Source of the DNA: Deltaproteobacteria bacterium
Lineage (GTDB): Bacteria > Desulfobacterota > Desulfobacteria > Desulfobacterales > UBA11574
NCBI GenBank assembly: GCA_019313505.1
Contig: JAFDBA010000072.1
Span: forward strand, 1 to 17,568
DNA: 17,568 bases
Direction of reading: 5' to 3'
The notes beneath the pieces are model-generated. The model saw nothing but the letters and a program-made list of their open reading frames with translations. It was not told where the DNA came from and did no database searches. This document shows positions 6,670-14,064 of this stretch, one piece after another; position 1 is the stretch's first letter; every line of letters begins with the position of its first letter. A program made the position numbers and the translations under genes.

Positions 6670-7926
6670 TTATATCGTTAATTTTGCTTTTATATTCTCC
6701 ACAACACTTTCAATGGGAATCGATACCTGCTCTTTGGTGGTCATATTGCGCAAAACAACCGATCCTTGTTTTATCTCATTATCGCCGACGATCAGAACAT
6801 GTTTTGCACCCAGCCTGTCCGCCCGTTTCATTTGGCTTTTTAATTTTTTATCGCCAAAATCCATCTCGGTTTTAATCCCCTCAAGGCACAGCGTGGATTT
6901 CCATTCAAAGGCAAGGGACAGACTTGTTTCACCAAGTGCGGCTAAAAAAATATCAGGCGTTTTGATAAAATCATTACGATTAAGTTCTGTAATTTCCGCC
7001 AACCGGTCAAAACCGATGGCAAAACCGGTTGCCGGGGTATCGGGTCCGCCTAGCGCCTTAACCAGGCCATCATATCTGCCGCCGCCTGCCACAGCACTTT
7101 GGGCACCTAATGATCCGGTCTGAATTTCAAATGTGGTTCGGGTATAATAGTCAAGGCCGCGGACCAGCCTTTTATCGACTTTAAATGGGACTTTGATTGT
7201 TCCAAGGGTGGTCTTGACGGTTTCAAAGTGTTGGCTGCATTCCGGACATAAATAATCTAAAACAGAAGGTGAATGAGCCATAGCCTCTCTGCAGGCAGCC
7301 ACCTTGCAGTCGAGCACCCGTAATGGATTCCGGTCTTTTCGCCGGATGCAGTCTGAACAAAGATTTTCGGTGCAAGATGTCAGAAAATCGGAAAGCACCG
7401 ATTTGAATTTTGGGCGGCATTCCGGACAGCCCAGAGAATTGATGTGTGCTTCAACATCGGAAACAGACAGTCTTGAAAATAATGTCACCAGCAGAAAGAT
7501 CAGTTCAACATCAGCCAGCGGAGAATTCACCCCAAAAATTTCAGCATTAATCTGGTAAAACTGTCGGTATCTCCCCTTTTGGGGCCTTTCCCGTCTAAAC
7601 ATAGGGCCGATGGTATAATATTTTTGGACCGGATCCTTTGAATAGAGTTTATGTTGGATATAGGAACGACAAACAGATGCCGTCGCCTCTGGCCGCAAGG
7701 TGATAAGACTCCCTTTTCTATCCGGAAAGGTATACATCTCTTTTTCTACAATATCGGTATCTTCACCAATACTCCTGGCAAACAGTTCCGTACGTTCCAT
7801 AATCGGAATTCGTATTTCCTTAAAACCGAAATCTTCAAAAAGAGATCTGGCGGTTTTTTCGATATGCTGCCAGAGTTCTACTTCCCCGGGAAGGATATCT
7901 TTAAATCCCCTAATTAACTGTATCAT
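6670..7926 (-). CDS. hisS: Histidyl-tRNA synthetase
   Basis: Class II synthetase, 418 residues, charges tRNA-His. Visible: the N-terminal RGFKDILPGE (6-15), motif 2 FRRERPQKGRYRQF (110-123), the histidine-specific LVRGLDYYTR (254-263) and AGGGRYD (280-286), and motif 3 GFAIGFDRL (301-309), followed by the C-terminal anticodon-binding domain. A stretch at 167-230 between motif 2 and the HisA motif contains nine cysteines, including two CPEC pairs (167-170, 227-230) and C190/C193; similar cysteine-rich insertions occur in HisRS of several bacterial groups and may bind zinc. The start ATG lies only 3 nt after the hxlA stop, and the AAAGG before it overlaps that stop, with almost no spacing, so translation probably depends on coupling to the upstream gene. 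A terminator hairpin follows. Confidence 0.97.
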   Translation of the reverse strand: MIQLIRGFKDILPGEVELWQHIEKTARSLFEDFGFKEIRIPIMERTELFARSIGEDTDIVEKEMYTFPDRKGSLITLRPEATASVCRSYIQHKLYSKDPVQKYYTIGPMFRRERPQKGRYRQFYQINAEIFGVNSPLADVELIFLLVTLFSRLSVSDVEAHINSLGCPECRPKFKSVLSDFLTSCTENLCSDCIRRKDRNPLRVLDCKVAACREAMAHSPSVLDYLCPECSQHFETVKTTLGTIKVPFKVDKRLVRGLDYYTRTTFEIQTGSLGAQSAVAGGGRYDGLVKALGGPDTPATGFAIGFDRLAEITELNRNDFIKTPDIFLAALGETSLSLAFEWKSTLCLEGIKTEMDFGDKKLKSQMKRADRLGAKHVLIVGDNEIKQGSVVLRNMTTKEQVSIPIESVVENIKAKLTI

Positions 7927-7929
7927 CCT

Positions 7930-9216
7930 TTATTTTTTGTCCCAGCGCAAAAGTTCGGTCACCTTGCTCAGGGTGCTCCCTTCTTTAATTTCTTCCCGGA
8001 TGCGATTTTCCTTTTCAAGCACGTCCATGCTCCGGTTGGCATACTCCACTGCAATGGCACGCGGCAGTACCACAACGCCGTCATAGTCACCCAGAAGCCA
8101 GTCTCCGGGTTCTATGTGCATATTGCCCACCGTGATCGGAACGTTGATTTCTCCGAATCCTTTGGGCTCTCCAGCATTGGGCATGACAAGTCTGCTGAAT
8201 GCCGGAAATTGCATATCGATAATTTCCGGACTGTCTCTAAGGGCGCCGTCAATAACCACCCCTGCCAGGCCCTTTTGCACAGCCGAATGGGTTGCCAGCT
8301 CTCCCCAGATAGCAGGCCCCGTGCCGGCGGCGTCAATGACGATAACATCACCGGGCTCAGCCACATCAATGGCCTGAACCGGTTTGGACCAATCTCCGGG
8401 ATATGTTCTTACGGTAACCGCACGACCCACCATTCGGATGCCGGGAAAAAGCGGCCGAATGCCTTGTAAAACTCCGCCCCGGTGCAGGGCATCGGAAAGA
8501 TTAGCCGACGATACCAGTTCCAGCATTTCCTTTATTTCTTCCTCTCCCTTTCTCTTAAAAAGGGTGGTGCTGATGCTCTCACCGGTATCGATTCCCCGGT
8601 GGATTTCTCTGGATGCCTGTTCAGGATCCATGGCCTTACTAATGGCGCCACCCACAATGATTATAGAGGCGCCGGCCTCCACCGCTCTGGCGGCGGTTTC
8701 GGAATTGATGCCCCCGGCCACTCCCACCGGAATTGTCAATACCTGGCTGACCTGTCGTAAAATATCGAAAGGATCTTTACCTTCCATTTGTTCATCAATG
8801 GCGCAATGGACCGTTACCATGTCCGCCCCCAGACCCTCAACGAATTTGGCTCTCGACACCACATCTTTAACCGCTATCATATCGACGACAATTTTGGCGC
8901 CGTAGTTCTTGCCTGCCTGGATGCACTCCCTGATGGTAGCATCGCTGGATGCGCCAAGCACGTCCACTATATTAGCACCCGCTTTGGCTGCGGTTTCAAC
9001 CTCAGTTCGACCGGCGTCCATGATCTTCATATCCGCTACAATGGTTTTGTCAGGGAAAAGCTTGCGAAGTTCCCGAACGGCGTGGAGACCCTCGCTCTTG
9101 ATGAGCGGCGTGCCTGCCTCAAGCCAGTCAACTCCTCCGGCAATGCCGGCCCGGGCATTTTTCAGAGCTCGTTTCAAATCCACAAAATCTAATGCCAACT
9201 GCAGAACTGGTTTCAT
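7930..9216 (-). CDS. hxlA: 3-hexulose-6-phosphate synthase fused to an RraA-like domain
   Basis: 428 residues, two domains. Residues 1 to ~210 form a TIM-barrel hexulose-6-phosphate synthase of the OMP-decarboxylase/KGPDC superfamily, with the metal and proton-transfer motif DMKIMD (62-67), the VDMIAVKD strand (111-118) and a phosphate-binding end (GVAGGI, IIVGGAI). It condenses formaldehyde with ribulose-5-phosphate, or works in reverse to yield ribulose-5-phosphate. After a charged linker (about 212-232), residues ~235-428 form an RraA-like/class II aldolase fold with WGEL (304-307), VIDGALRD (321-328) and GDYDGVVVLP (376-385). This family covers RNase E inhibitors and 4-hydroxy-4-methyl-2-oxoglutarate-type aldolases, so the second activity is open. 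Start: ATG at 9216 with AAAGGAGG 5 nt before it; longer in-frame starts upstream lack a ribosome site and overlap hxlB. Confidence 0.92.
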   Translation of the reverse strand: MKPVLQLALDFVDLKRALKNARAGIAGGVDWLEAGTPLIKSEGLHAVRELRKLFPDKTIVADMKIMDAGRTEVETAAKAGANIVDVLGASSDATIRECIQAGKNYGAKIVVDMIAVKDVVSRAKFVEGLGADMVTVHCAIDEQMEGKDPFDILRQVSQVLTIPVGVAGGINSETAARAVEAGASIIIVGGAISKAMDPEQASREIHRGIDTGESISTTLFKRKGEEEIKEMLELVSSANLSDALHRGGVLQGIRPLFPGIRMVGRAVTVRTYPGDWSKPVQAIDVAEPGDVIVIDAAGTGPAIWGELATHSAVQKGLAGVVIDGALRDSPEIIDMQFPAFSRLVMPNAGEPKGFGEINVPITVGNMHIEPGDWLLGDYDGVVVLPRAIAVEYANRSMDVLEKENRIREEIKEGSTLSKVTELLRWDKK

Positions 9217-9226
9217 GTTTCCTCCT

Positions 9227-9814
9227 TTATTCAATGACGGCATGTCGTGATGAAACGCTACCGACATCTTTTTTTCTTTTCTGATAAATTTCCAGTACAA
9301 TCGCTTCTAAGAAAAGAAAGGCAGATTGTTCAAACAGGGAGCCGGCCATCTGCAATGAATGGGGCTCACCTTCACGGCAAAGCTTAGTGGTTCCGGGAAT
9401 GTGGATGCTAATATCAACAAGCGATGCGATTTTCGATTCCATATTTCCCAGAATTCCGTAAGTTTTGGCACGATATTTTTTAGCACTTTTTACCGACTCT
9501 AAAGTTGAAGGAGTCTCTCCTGATCCACTCAGGACAATGAGCAAATCCTCACGGGTAATGGCAGGAGTAATGGTTTCACCACAAAAATACACATTAAAGC
9601 CCAAATGCATCAGGCGCATGCAAAAACAGCGAAGGACAAAACCGGCTCTTCCTTGAGCAGAGAAAAAAATGGATCCGGCATTCAAAATTTCCTGGATAAA
9701 ATCTTTTCCGGCTTTATCACTCAGGCTTTGCACCAGGGACCGGTTTTCTTTCAGGATAGCCTCGATCATTTCCCGGATGGCGAATTCCTTACCATTTTTA
9801 TAAATTATTGACAT
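9227..9814 (-). CDS. hxlB: 6-phospho-3-hexuloisomerase (SIS domain)
   Basis: Isomerises hexulose-6-phosphate to fructose-6-phosphate (and back), the partner step to the synthase encoded 10 nt downstream. 195 residues, a single SIS domain: sugar-phosphate contacts at AQGRAG (53-58), the phosphate loop SGSGET (96-101), the family-typical MRLMHLGFNVYFCGETITPA (66-85), and the C-terminal GSLFEQSAFLFLEAIV region (158-173). Length matches the family. The first glycine-rich motif reads AQGRAG where many members have GAGRSG, a modest change. Start: ATG at 9814; the only good Shine-Dalgarno (AAGGAG) lies about 18 nt upstream, too far, so initiation is not well explained. It is the promoter-proximal gene of the hxlB-hxlA-hisS unit; its stop (TAA, 9227-9229) overlaps the AAAGGAGG of hxlA. 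Confidence 0.9.
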   Translation of the reverse strand: MSIIYKNGKEFAIREMIEAILKENRSLVQSLSDKAGKDFIQEILNAGSIFFSAQGRAGFVLRCFCMRLMHLGFNVYFCGETITPAITREDLLIVLSGSGETPSTLESVKSAKKYRAKTYGILGNMESKIASLVDISIHIPGTTKLCREGEPHSLQMAGSLFEQSAFLFLEAIVLEIYQKRKKDVGSVSSRHAVIE

Positions 9815-9879
9815 CAGAATGTTTCAGAACAACTCCTTGATATTAAGAAGTATAAACCTAAGCCGGATAAACCGGAAAA

Positions 9880-9978
9880 GTTAAAAGTGATCTAAAGTTA
9901 AGGAGTCGCTACGCTCCGGCTATTTATTTTAGATAAAATTGACAGAATACCTTAACTTTAGTCACTTTAGGTCACTTT
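9880..9978. repeat. Inverted-repeat element with short direct repeats (MITE-like or REP-like)
   Basis: The left arm 9880-9903 (GTTAAAAGTGATCTAAAGTT, then AAGG) is the near-exact inverted copy of 9950-9969 (CCTTAACTTTAGTCACTTTA); one extra base interrupts the match. The right side is extended by repeated GTCACTTTAG units (9961-9970, 9971-9980) and a third partial TCACTT. In the centre lies GGAGTCGCTACGCTCC (9902-9917), a short imperfect hairpin. There is no coding capacity. The structure looks like a small non-autonomous element or a dispersed palindrome. Confidence 0.6.
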
Positions 9979-10000
9979 AGTCACTTCACTCCAAAAAATG

Positions 10001-10030
10001 GCGCAATTTTAACGAAATGTTGAGGTCTGA
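10001..10030 (+). repeat. 30-nt dispersed repeat, copy A
   Basis: The stretch with TTTTAACGAAATGTTGAGG and ending GTCTGA is repeated at 11925-11955 with about two substitutions and one extra T. Copy A lies 183 nt upstream of the DUF2520 gene start. No hairpin is visible within it; function unknown. Confidence 0.7.
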
Positions 10031-10213
10031 GTATGGCTAAATGGTACCGGTGTGTCAAGAAAATATTAAACACTTACGTGTATCCAAAGCTACTCTCCAC
10101 TTTGGCTTGACAAGAGCTGTTCAGCCATTGTAGTCATTTTGAGCAGCATTGTAGAGTATTGTCAGGAGAATTTCCGGCCAAACAACAAACGTGAGCCCTC
10201 AGAGGAGAACGGC

Positions 10214-11107
10214 ATGAAACCATCATTTGCCATTGTCGGATGCGGAAAGGTTGGCACAGCCCTTGGTGTATTTTTAAACAGCGCCGGATACAGGCCTGCC
10301 GGATTTGCCAGTAAAAGCCTTTCATCAGCCAAGCGAGCTGCAAACATAATCCAATCCGATCATTTCAGTGATGTTCCATGGGAAATAACCAGAAATGCGG
10401 ATCTTGTTTTCATAACAACACCGGACGGCGCCATAACAGATACTTGCGATAATATTTCACGAAACAGGGGGTTTGCCAATAATACCGTGGTGCTGCACTG
10501 TAGCGGCGCACTTCCGTCAACTATTTTATCAACCGCGAAAAAATGCGGTGCATTTATTGGATCTATGCATCCACTCCAAAGTTTTGCTTCGGTTGATTAC
10601 GTCACCAACCCTTTTAAAAATATAATTGTTTCTACAGAGGGTGAAAGCCGTGCGGTTAAGGTGGCAAAGGAAATTGCAACCGATCTTGGAGGGACCAGTG
10701 TCACGATTCTGACAGAAGCAAAAACTTTGTACCACGCCTCGGCCGTGGTGGCATCAAATTACCTGGTTACTCTGCTGGATCTTGCATTCAAGCTCATTGG
10801 TGAAGCTGGAATAGCGGGCCAAGACGCATTTGACGTATTAAAACCTCTGATTGAGGGTACCTTGTCCAATGTGGAAAAAGTTGGGATTCCCGAAGCGCTT
10901 ACAGGCCCCATTGTCAGGGGAGATTTAGAAACCGTGGAAAAGCATATTGAAGAAATCGGATTAATAACACCCGAACTTCTTGCCCTGTATAAAACTTTTG
11001 GCTTTTATACCATCGATATCGCAAAGGCCAAGGGCACGATTTCAGAATCAACCTGTAAAAAACTGAAAAGGATCTTTGGTCCCCCACCTCCGGCGGATCC
11101 GGTTTAG
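10214..11107 (+). CDS. Rossmann-fold / DUF2520 protein
   Basis: 297 residues. The N-terminal half is an NAD(P)-binding Rossmann domain: FAIVGCGKVG (5-14) is the beta-alpha-beta dinucleotide fingerprint GxGxxG, and the segment with DLVFITTPDGAITDTCD matches the second half of the nucleotide-binding sheet in this family. The middle contains VLHCSGALPS and GSMHPLQSF, typical of the 'Rossmann-like and DUF2520' group related to F420-dependent NADP reductases and ketopantoate reductase-like enzymes. The C-terminal half is helical (DUF2520). The substrate is unknown. Start: ATG at 10214 with AGAGGAGA 5-6 nt upstream; an in-frame TTG at 10139 adds 25 residues before the Rossmann strand and has no ribosome site. 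The protein ends PPPPADPV. It is transcribed away from hxlB and followed 109 nt later by a membrane-protein gene. Confidence 0.88.
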   Translation: MKPSFAIVGCGKVGTALGVFLNSAGYRPAGFASKSLSSAKRAANIIQSDHFSDVPWEITRNADLVFITTPDGAITDTCDNISRNRGFANNTVVLHCSGALPSTILSTAKKCGAFIGSMHPLQSFASVDYVTNPFKNIIVSTEGESRAVKVAKEIATDLGGTSVTILTEAKTLYHASAVVASNYLVTLLDLAFKLIGEAGIAGQDAFDVLKPLIEGTLSNVEKVGIPEALTGPIVRGDLETVEKHIEEIGLITPELLALYKTFGFYTIDIAKAKGTISESTCKKLKRIFGPPPPADPV

Positions 11108-11147
11108 CGACTTAATGCTTGTTTTTTCGTTTTTGGGCTGGCAGGGT

Positions 11148-11176
11148 TTGACTTGGAATCTCTGGTTGATTATCTC
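11148..11176 (+). promoter_or_regulatory. Possible promoter for the membrane-protein gene
   Basis: TTGACT (11148-11153), a 17-nt spacer and TATCTC (11171-11176) stand 41 nt before the start at 11217. The -10 match is partial. A second TTGACA near 11180 is too close to the start to serve. Confidence 0.25.
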
Positions 11177-11216
11177 TTTTTGACATAACAATTAGTAACT
11201 TATGGAGGAGACATCG

Positions 11217-11837
11217 ATGGATTTTAAGTATCATCTTGAAATCGCCTGGGAAATGACACTTCAGTATATTGCACCACTAATATTCATGACCCTTGCCATG
11301 ATTGGCATAAGCTTCATTACTCTGGGTATCCTGGCACCGGTAACAATGGCAGGCTATATGCACTCCATTCTTCTTCTGATAAGGGAGGGACGGGAGCCCA
11401 AAGTTCAGGATATTTTTTCACAAATGAGACTCTTTTCGCCTCTTTTTTGCTTCGGTCTTGTTGTCTTAATTATAACCATGATCGGAATGATGCTTCTTTT
11501 TTTGCCAGGAGTACTGTTCTTGCTTGCGGTCTCATTCTGCTGCATCTACATGCTACCGCTAATGACAGACAGAAATCTGGGCCTCATTGATGCTGTCAAG
11601 GAGAGTTATGCAATGGTTACTAAAGAGAAGCTTGTGGACCAAATAGTGGTTGTTATCCTATTTGTAGCGATATCTGCGATAGGAAGCTCCGTATTTATAG
11701 GTTCTCTTTTTACCCAGCCTCTGGCAACAATCTTTCTGATGTCAGTCTATGAAACGCTCGGAAAGGCAGCGCCTGCGACAGCTCCTGAGGCACCGCCTGG
11801 ACCGCCTCCAGCTCCGCCGCCCTCGGCCGGAGAATAG
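11217..11837 (+). CDS. Membrane protein of unknown function with proline-rich C-terminal tail
   Basis: 206 residues from the ATG at 11217, chosen because GGAGGAG ends 6 nt before it; the in-frame ATG at 11202 would place that ribosome site inside the gene. An amphipathic start (MDFKYHLEIAWEM) leads into about four to five membrane segments (roughly 16-45, 72-115 as one or two helices, 142-180), with a conserved-looking cytoplasmic helix DAVKESYAMVTKEKLVD between them. The last ~22 residues are almost only Pro, Ala and Gly with Glu (APEAPPGPPPAPPPSAGE), a flexible tail. The layout, repeated hydrophobic pairs around a DAVKESY segment, is like small uncharacterised integral membrane proteins of the DUF975/DUF4013 kind, but I cannot place it firmly. 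No enzyme motif. An imperfect hairpin lies 47 nt after the stop. Confidence 0.8.
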   Translation: MDFKYHLEIAWEMTLQYIAPLIFMTLAMIGISFITLGILAPVTMAGYMHSILLLIREGREPKVQDIFSQMRLFSPLFCFGLVVLIITMIGMMLLFLPGVLFLLAVSFCCIYMLPLMTDRNLGLIDAVKESYAMVTKEKLVDQIVVVILFVAISAIGSSVFIGSLFTQPLATIFLMSVYETLGKAAPATAPEAPPGPPPAPPPSAGE

Positions 11838-11883
11838 GTAGTGCCTGAACGAAAACTGTTTTTTCCGCCAATATCTGCGCTTG

Positions 11884-11915
11884 CCCCGTGAAATACGACA
11901 ATCCATTTCACCGGG
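11884..11915 (+). other. Imperfect hairpin downstream of the membrane-protein gene
   Basis: Arms CCCCGTGAAAT (11884-11894) and ATTTCACCGGG (11905-11915) pair over 11 positions with one mismatch and a 10-nt loop. No T tract follows directly (the next T run begins at 11931), so it may be an RNA-stabilising 3' structure or a weak terminator rather than a classical one. Confidence 0.4.
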
Positions 11916-11924
11916 ACATAAATT

Positions 11925-11955
11925 GAGCAATTTTTAACGAAATGTCGAGGTCTGA
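11925..11955 (+). repeat. 30-nt dispersed repeat, copy B
   Basis: Near-identical to 10001-10030 (shared core TTTTAACGAAATGT, then GAGGTCTGA). Here it sits directly upstream of the ribosome site (AGGAGGT, 11962-11968) of the YbaK-type gene, so it forms part of that gene's leader. Confidence 0.7.
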
Positions 11956-11976
11956 ACTCACAGGAGGTAAAGCAAA

Positions 11977-12465
11977 ATGGTTGCAATTTATAAATTTCTT
12001 GCTGATCACCAGATCAAATACGAGCGTCATGATCATCCTCCGGTTTTTACGGTTGAGGACGTCAATCGCCTTGTTCCTCCCCTTCCGGCAGCAAAGACCA
12101 AAAATCTTTTCCTTCGCGATAAAAAAGGCCAAAGACATTTTCTGGTTGTTGTCAGAGGTAAAAAACGAGTCGACTTGAAGGCTCTTCCGGGTTTTTTTGG
12201 GAGCAGCAGATTACGTTTTGGTTCTCCGGATCGTTTGAAGAAATATCTCGGCGTGGACCCTGGGTCCGTCTCACTCTTTTCGGTTGTTAATGATATAGAT
12301 CACGCCGTAGAGGTAATCATAGACGGCGACTTATGGGAGTCAGAAGCCTTTCAATTCCATCCCCTTGTAAACACCAGCACTTTGGTTATATCTCGGGACA
12401 ATCTTCAGCGTTTTTTAGATAAGACCGGGCATGAGATTCAAATACTTAATGTTCCCGGCATGTAA
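11977..12465 (+). CDS. YbaK/ProX-family aminoacyl-tRNA deacylase (PrdX-like)
   Basis: 162 residues, one YbaK/aminoacyl-tRNA-synthetase-associated domain. Free-standing members hydrolyse mischarged tRNA (Ala or Cys on tRNA-Pro, among others) in trans. Visible family features: the N-terminal helix then YERHDHPPVFTVEDV, the lysine-containing AAKTKNLFLRDKKGQ (38-52), the strand FLVVVRGKKRVDLK, and the C-terminal LGVDPGSVSLFSVVND and FHPLVNTSTLVISRDNL blocks, which fit ProX/PrdX rather than YbaK itself. Start: ATG at 11977 with AGGAGGT 8 nt upstream. It carries the second copy of the 30-nt repeat in its leader. The next gene (mpl) begins 63 nt after the stop with no obvious terminator, so they may be co-transcribed. 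The exact tRNA substrate cannot be told from sequence alone. Confidence 0.9.
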   Translation: MVAIYKFLADHQIKYERHDHPPVFTVEDVNRLVPPLPAAKTKNLFLRDKKGQRHFLVVVRGKKRVDLKALPGFFGSSRLRFGSPDRLKKYLGVDPGSVSLFSVVNDIDHAVEVIIDGDLWESEAFQFHPLVNTSTLVISRDNLQRFLDKTGHEIQILNVPGM

Positions 12466-12528
12466 TAATCTGCTCGAATATCTCATTCAGGCTCGTAAAA
12501 TAGAAAGGATCAAAAGGAACTGATAAGG

Positions 12529-13950
12529 ATGGACTTGAATAAAAACAAAATTTCCGAAAATGTTAAAAACATTCACCTGATCGCCGTCTGCGGGACCGGA
12601 ATGGGAGCCCTTGTCAGTATGCTAAAGGACTTGGGCTATAAAGTAACCGGCTCGGATCATAAAGTTTATCCTCCCATGAGCGATTTTCTTTCAAGCAAAG
12701 GCATTGAGATTGTCGAAGGTTTTAACCAAAATAACATTTCATACGGTCCGGATTTGGTTGTTGTCGGAAATGCCGTATCAAAAGATAATCCCGAGGTTGT
12801 TAAAATGGATCAAATGGGGCTTGAATTTTGTTCAATGCCCCAGGCTTTCAACAGATTTGTTGCAGCCGGTAAAAAGCAGCTTGTTATTGCCGGCACCCAC
12901 GGCAAAACCACTACATCTTCAATTTTAGCCTGGATTCTTTATGAAGCCGGTCTCGATCCATCCTTCATGATCGGCGGGATTTTAAAAAATTTTGGGAGCA
13001 ATTATCACCTTGGAAAAGGTGAATACGTTGTCATCGAAGGCGATGAATATGATACGGCTTTTTTCGATAAAGGCCCCAAGTTTTTGCATTATGATCCTTT
13101 CATGGCGATACTGACCGGCGTTGAATTTGATCACGCTGATATATTTAAGGATATCGAGCATGTTAGGCAGGCCTTTGATGCCTTTATAGGCGGCATTTCT
13201 CCCCATAGCACCCTGCTTGCATATGACAACGATAAAAATGTTGCGGATCTGGTCTGCAAAAGAGAGTGCCGGGTTGTAAAATACGGAAGAGATGTAAATA
13301 CCTTTTGGTGTCTTGGCGATATTACCATTGATCCGCCGTGGACCTTTTTTGAAGTGTTAAAGCGGAATGCATTATTTGGAAGATTTAAGACACGACTTGT
13401 AGGAGAACACAATCTGTTAAATTCTTTGTCCGCCACTGCCGTTGCTGATAATCTGATGATCCCGGCAAAGGCAATTGCAAAGGCTTTCGAAACATTTGAA
13501 GGTATCAAACGGCGCCAGGAGGTGCGTGGCCAAAAAGGCGGTGTTACCGTCATGGACGATTTTGCCCATCATCCCACTGCCGTTCGTGAGACCATCCGGG
13601 CGGTCAAGCCGTTTTATCCGGAAGGACGGATTGTTGCAGTATTTGAACCCAGAACCAATTCCAGCATGCGTAAAGTGTTTCAGAACATCTATCCCCTTTC
13701 ATTTGACGATGCAGACCTCATATGCATCCGCAATCCTTCGCTCCTTGACAAGATTCCTCCTGCCGAAAGATTTTCATCCCAAAAACTGGTGGCTGATCTT
13801 ACAAATCGGGGAAAAGATGCACACTACTTCCCGGACACCGATTCGATAATCGACTTTTTAGTCACAGAAGCAAGATCCGGTGATCTTATTCTGGTCATGT
13901 CCAACGGCGGATTTGACAATATCCACGAAAGGCTGTTGAACAGATTGTAA
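12529..13950 (+). CDS. mpl: UDP-N-acetylmuramate:L-Ala-gamma-D-Glu-meso-DAP ligase
   Basis: Murein-recycling Mur ligase: joins the recovered tripeptide L-Ala-D-Glu-meso-diaminopimelate to UDP-MurNAc using ATP, in the cytosol. 473 residues. N-terminal Rossmann domain with HLIAVCGTGMGAL (15-27), then the central ATPase domain with the P-loop GTHGKTTT (122-129), metal and carbamylated-lysine region EGDEYDTAFFDKGPKF (170-185), EFDHADIF (199-206), GEHNLLNSL (292-300) and GIKRRQE (325-331), and the C-terminal domain opening with DDFAHHPT (343-350). The EYDTAFFDK and GGILKNFGSN segments separate Mpl from MurC. Ribosome site AAAAGGA about 10 nt before the ATG. Its presence implies a meso-DAP peptidoglycan and an outer membrane. 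birA follows 114 nt downstream behind its own promoter. Confidence 0.95.
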   Translation: MDLNKNKISENVKNIHLIAVCGTGMGALVSMLKDLGYKVTGSDHKVYPPMSDFLSSKGIEIVEGFNQNNISYGPDLVVVGNAVSKDNPEVVKMDQMGLEFCSMPQAFNRFVAAGKKQLVIAGTHGKTTTSSILAWILYEAGLDPSFMIGGILKNFGSNYHLGKGEYVVIEGDEYDTAFFDKGPKFLHYDPFMAILTGVEFDHADIFKDIEHVRQAFDAFIGGISPHSTLLAYDNDKNVADLVCKRECRVVKYGRDVNTFWCLGDITIDPPWTFFEVLKRNALFGRFKTRLVGEHNLLNSLSATAVADNLMIPAKAIAKAFETFEGIKRRQEVRGQKGGVTVMDDFAHHPTAVRETIRAVKPFYPEGRIVAVFEPRTNSSMRKVFQNIYPLSFDDADLICIRNPSLLDKIPPAERFSSQKLVADLTNRGKDAHYFPDTDSIIDFLVTEARSGDLILVMSNGGFDNIHERLLNRL

Positions 13951-13998
13951 ACATTAAGATATTTCGCTATCACAACTTCTGAGCCAATTTCAAAATAG

Positions 13999-14037
13999 TT
14001 GACAATCTATATTTATTTCGTTAACCAGTTCGGTTAA
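13999..14037 (+). promoter_or_regulatory. birA promoter with palindromic operator candidate
   Basis: TTGACA (13999-14004) with a 17-nt spacer to a weak -10 TAACCA (14022-14027). Overlapping the -10 is a perfect dyad TTAACC-AGTTC-GGTTAA (14021-14037). Classical BirA operators have GTTAACC/GGTTWAC-like half-sites separated by ~14-16 nt; the half-sites here look similar but the spacing is only 5 nt, so BirA binding is a guess. Confidence 0.4.
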
Positions 14038-14064
14038 TAAGGCTAACGAGAAGATGGATAAACA

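Larger units (their letters stand above)
9815..10213. other. Divergent intergenic region between hxlB and the DUF2520 gene
   Basis: About 400 nt without a credible gene, separating units that diverge. It holds the inverted repeat at 9880-9978 and one copy of the 30-nt repeat at 10001-10030 (both listed separately). It also has a 6-bp perfect dyad CCAAAG / CTTTGG (10084-10089, 10100-10105), directly followed by TTGACA at 10107-10112, a candidate -35 for the + strand gene. The matching -10 at 17-18 nt is poor (TAGTCA), so the promoter is only a suggestion. Confidence 0.4.

Noticed and set aside
9217..9300. Longer N-terminus for the HPS-RraA gene
   Set aside because: It would overlap hxlB and has no ribosome site; AAAGGAGG precedes the ATG at 9216 and the family begins at that point.
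11075..11140. Terminator after the DUF2520 gene
   Set aside because: CCGG-CGGAT-CCGG gives only a 4-bp stem, and the T-rich run lies well downstream.
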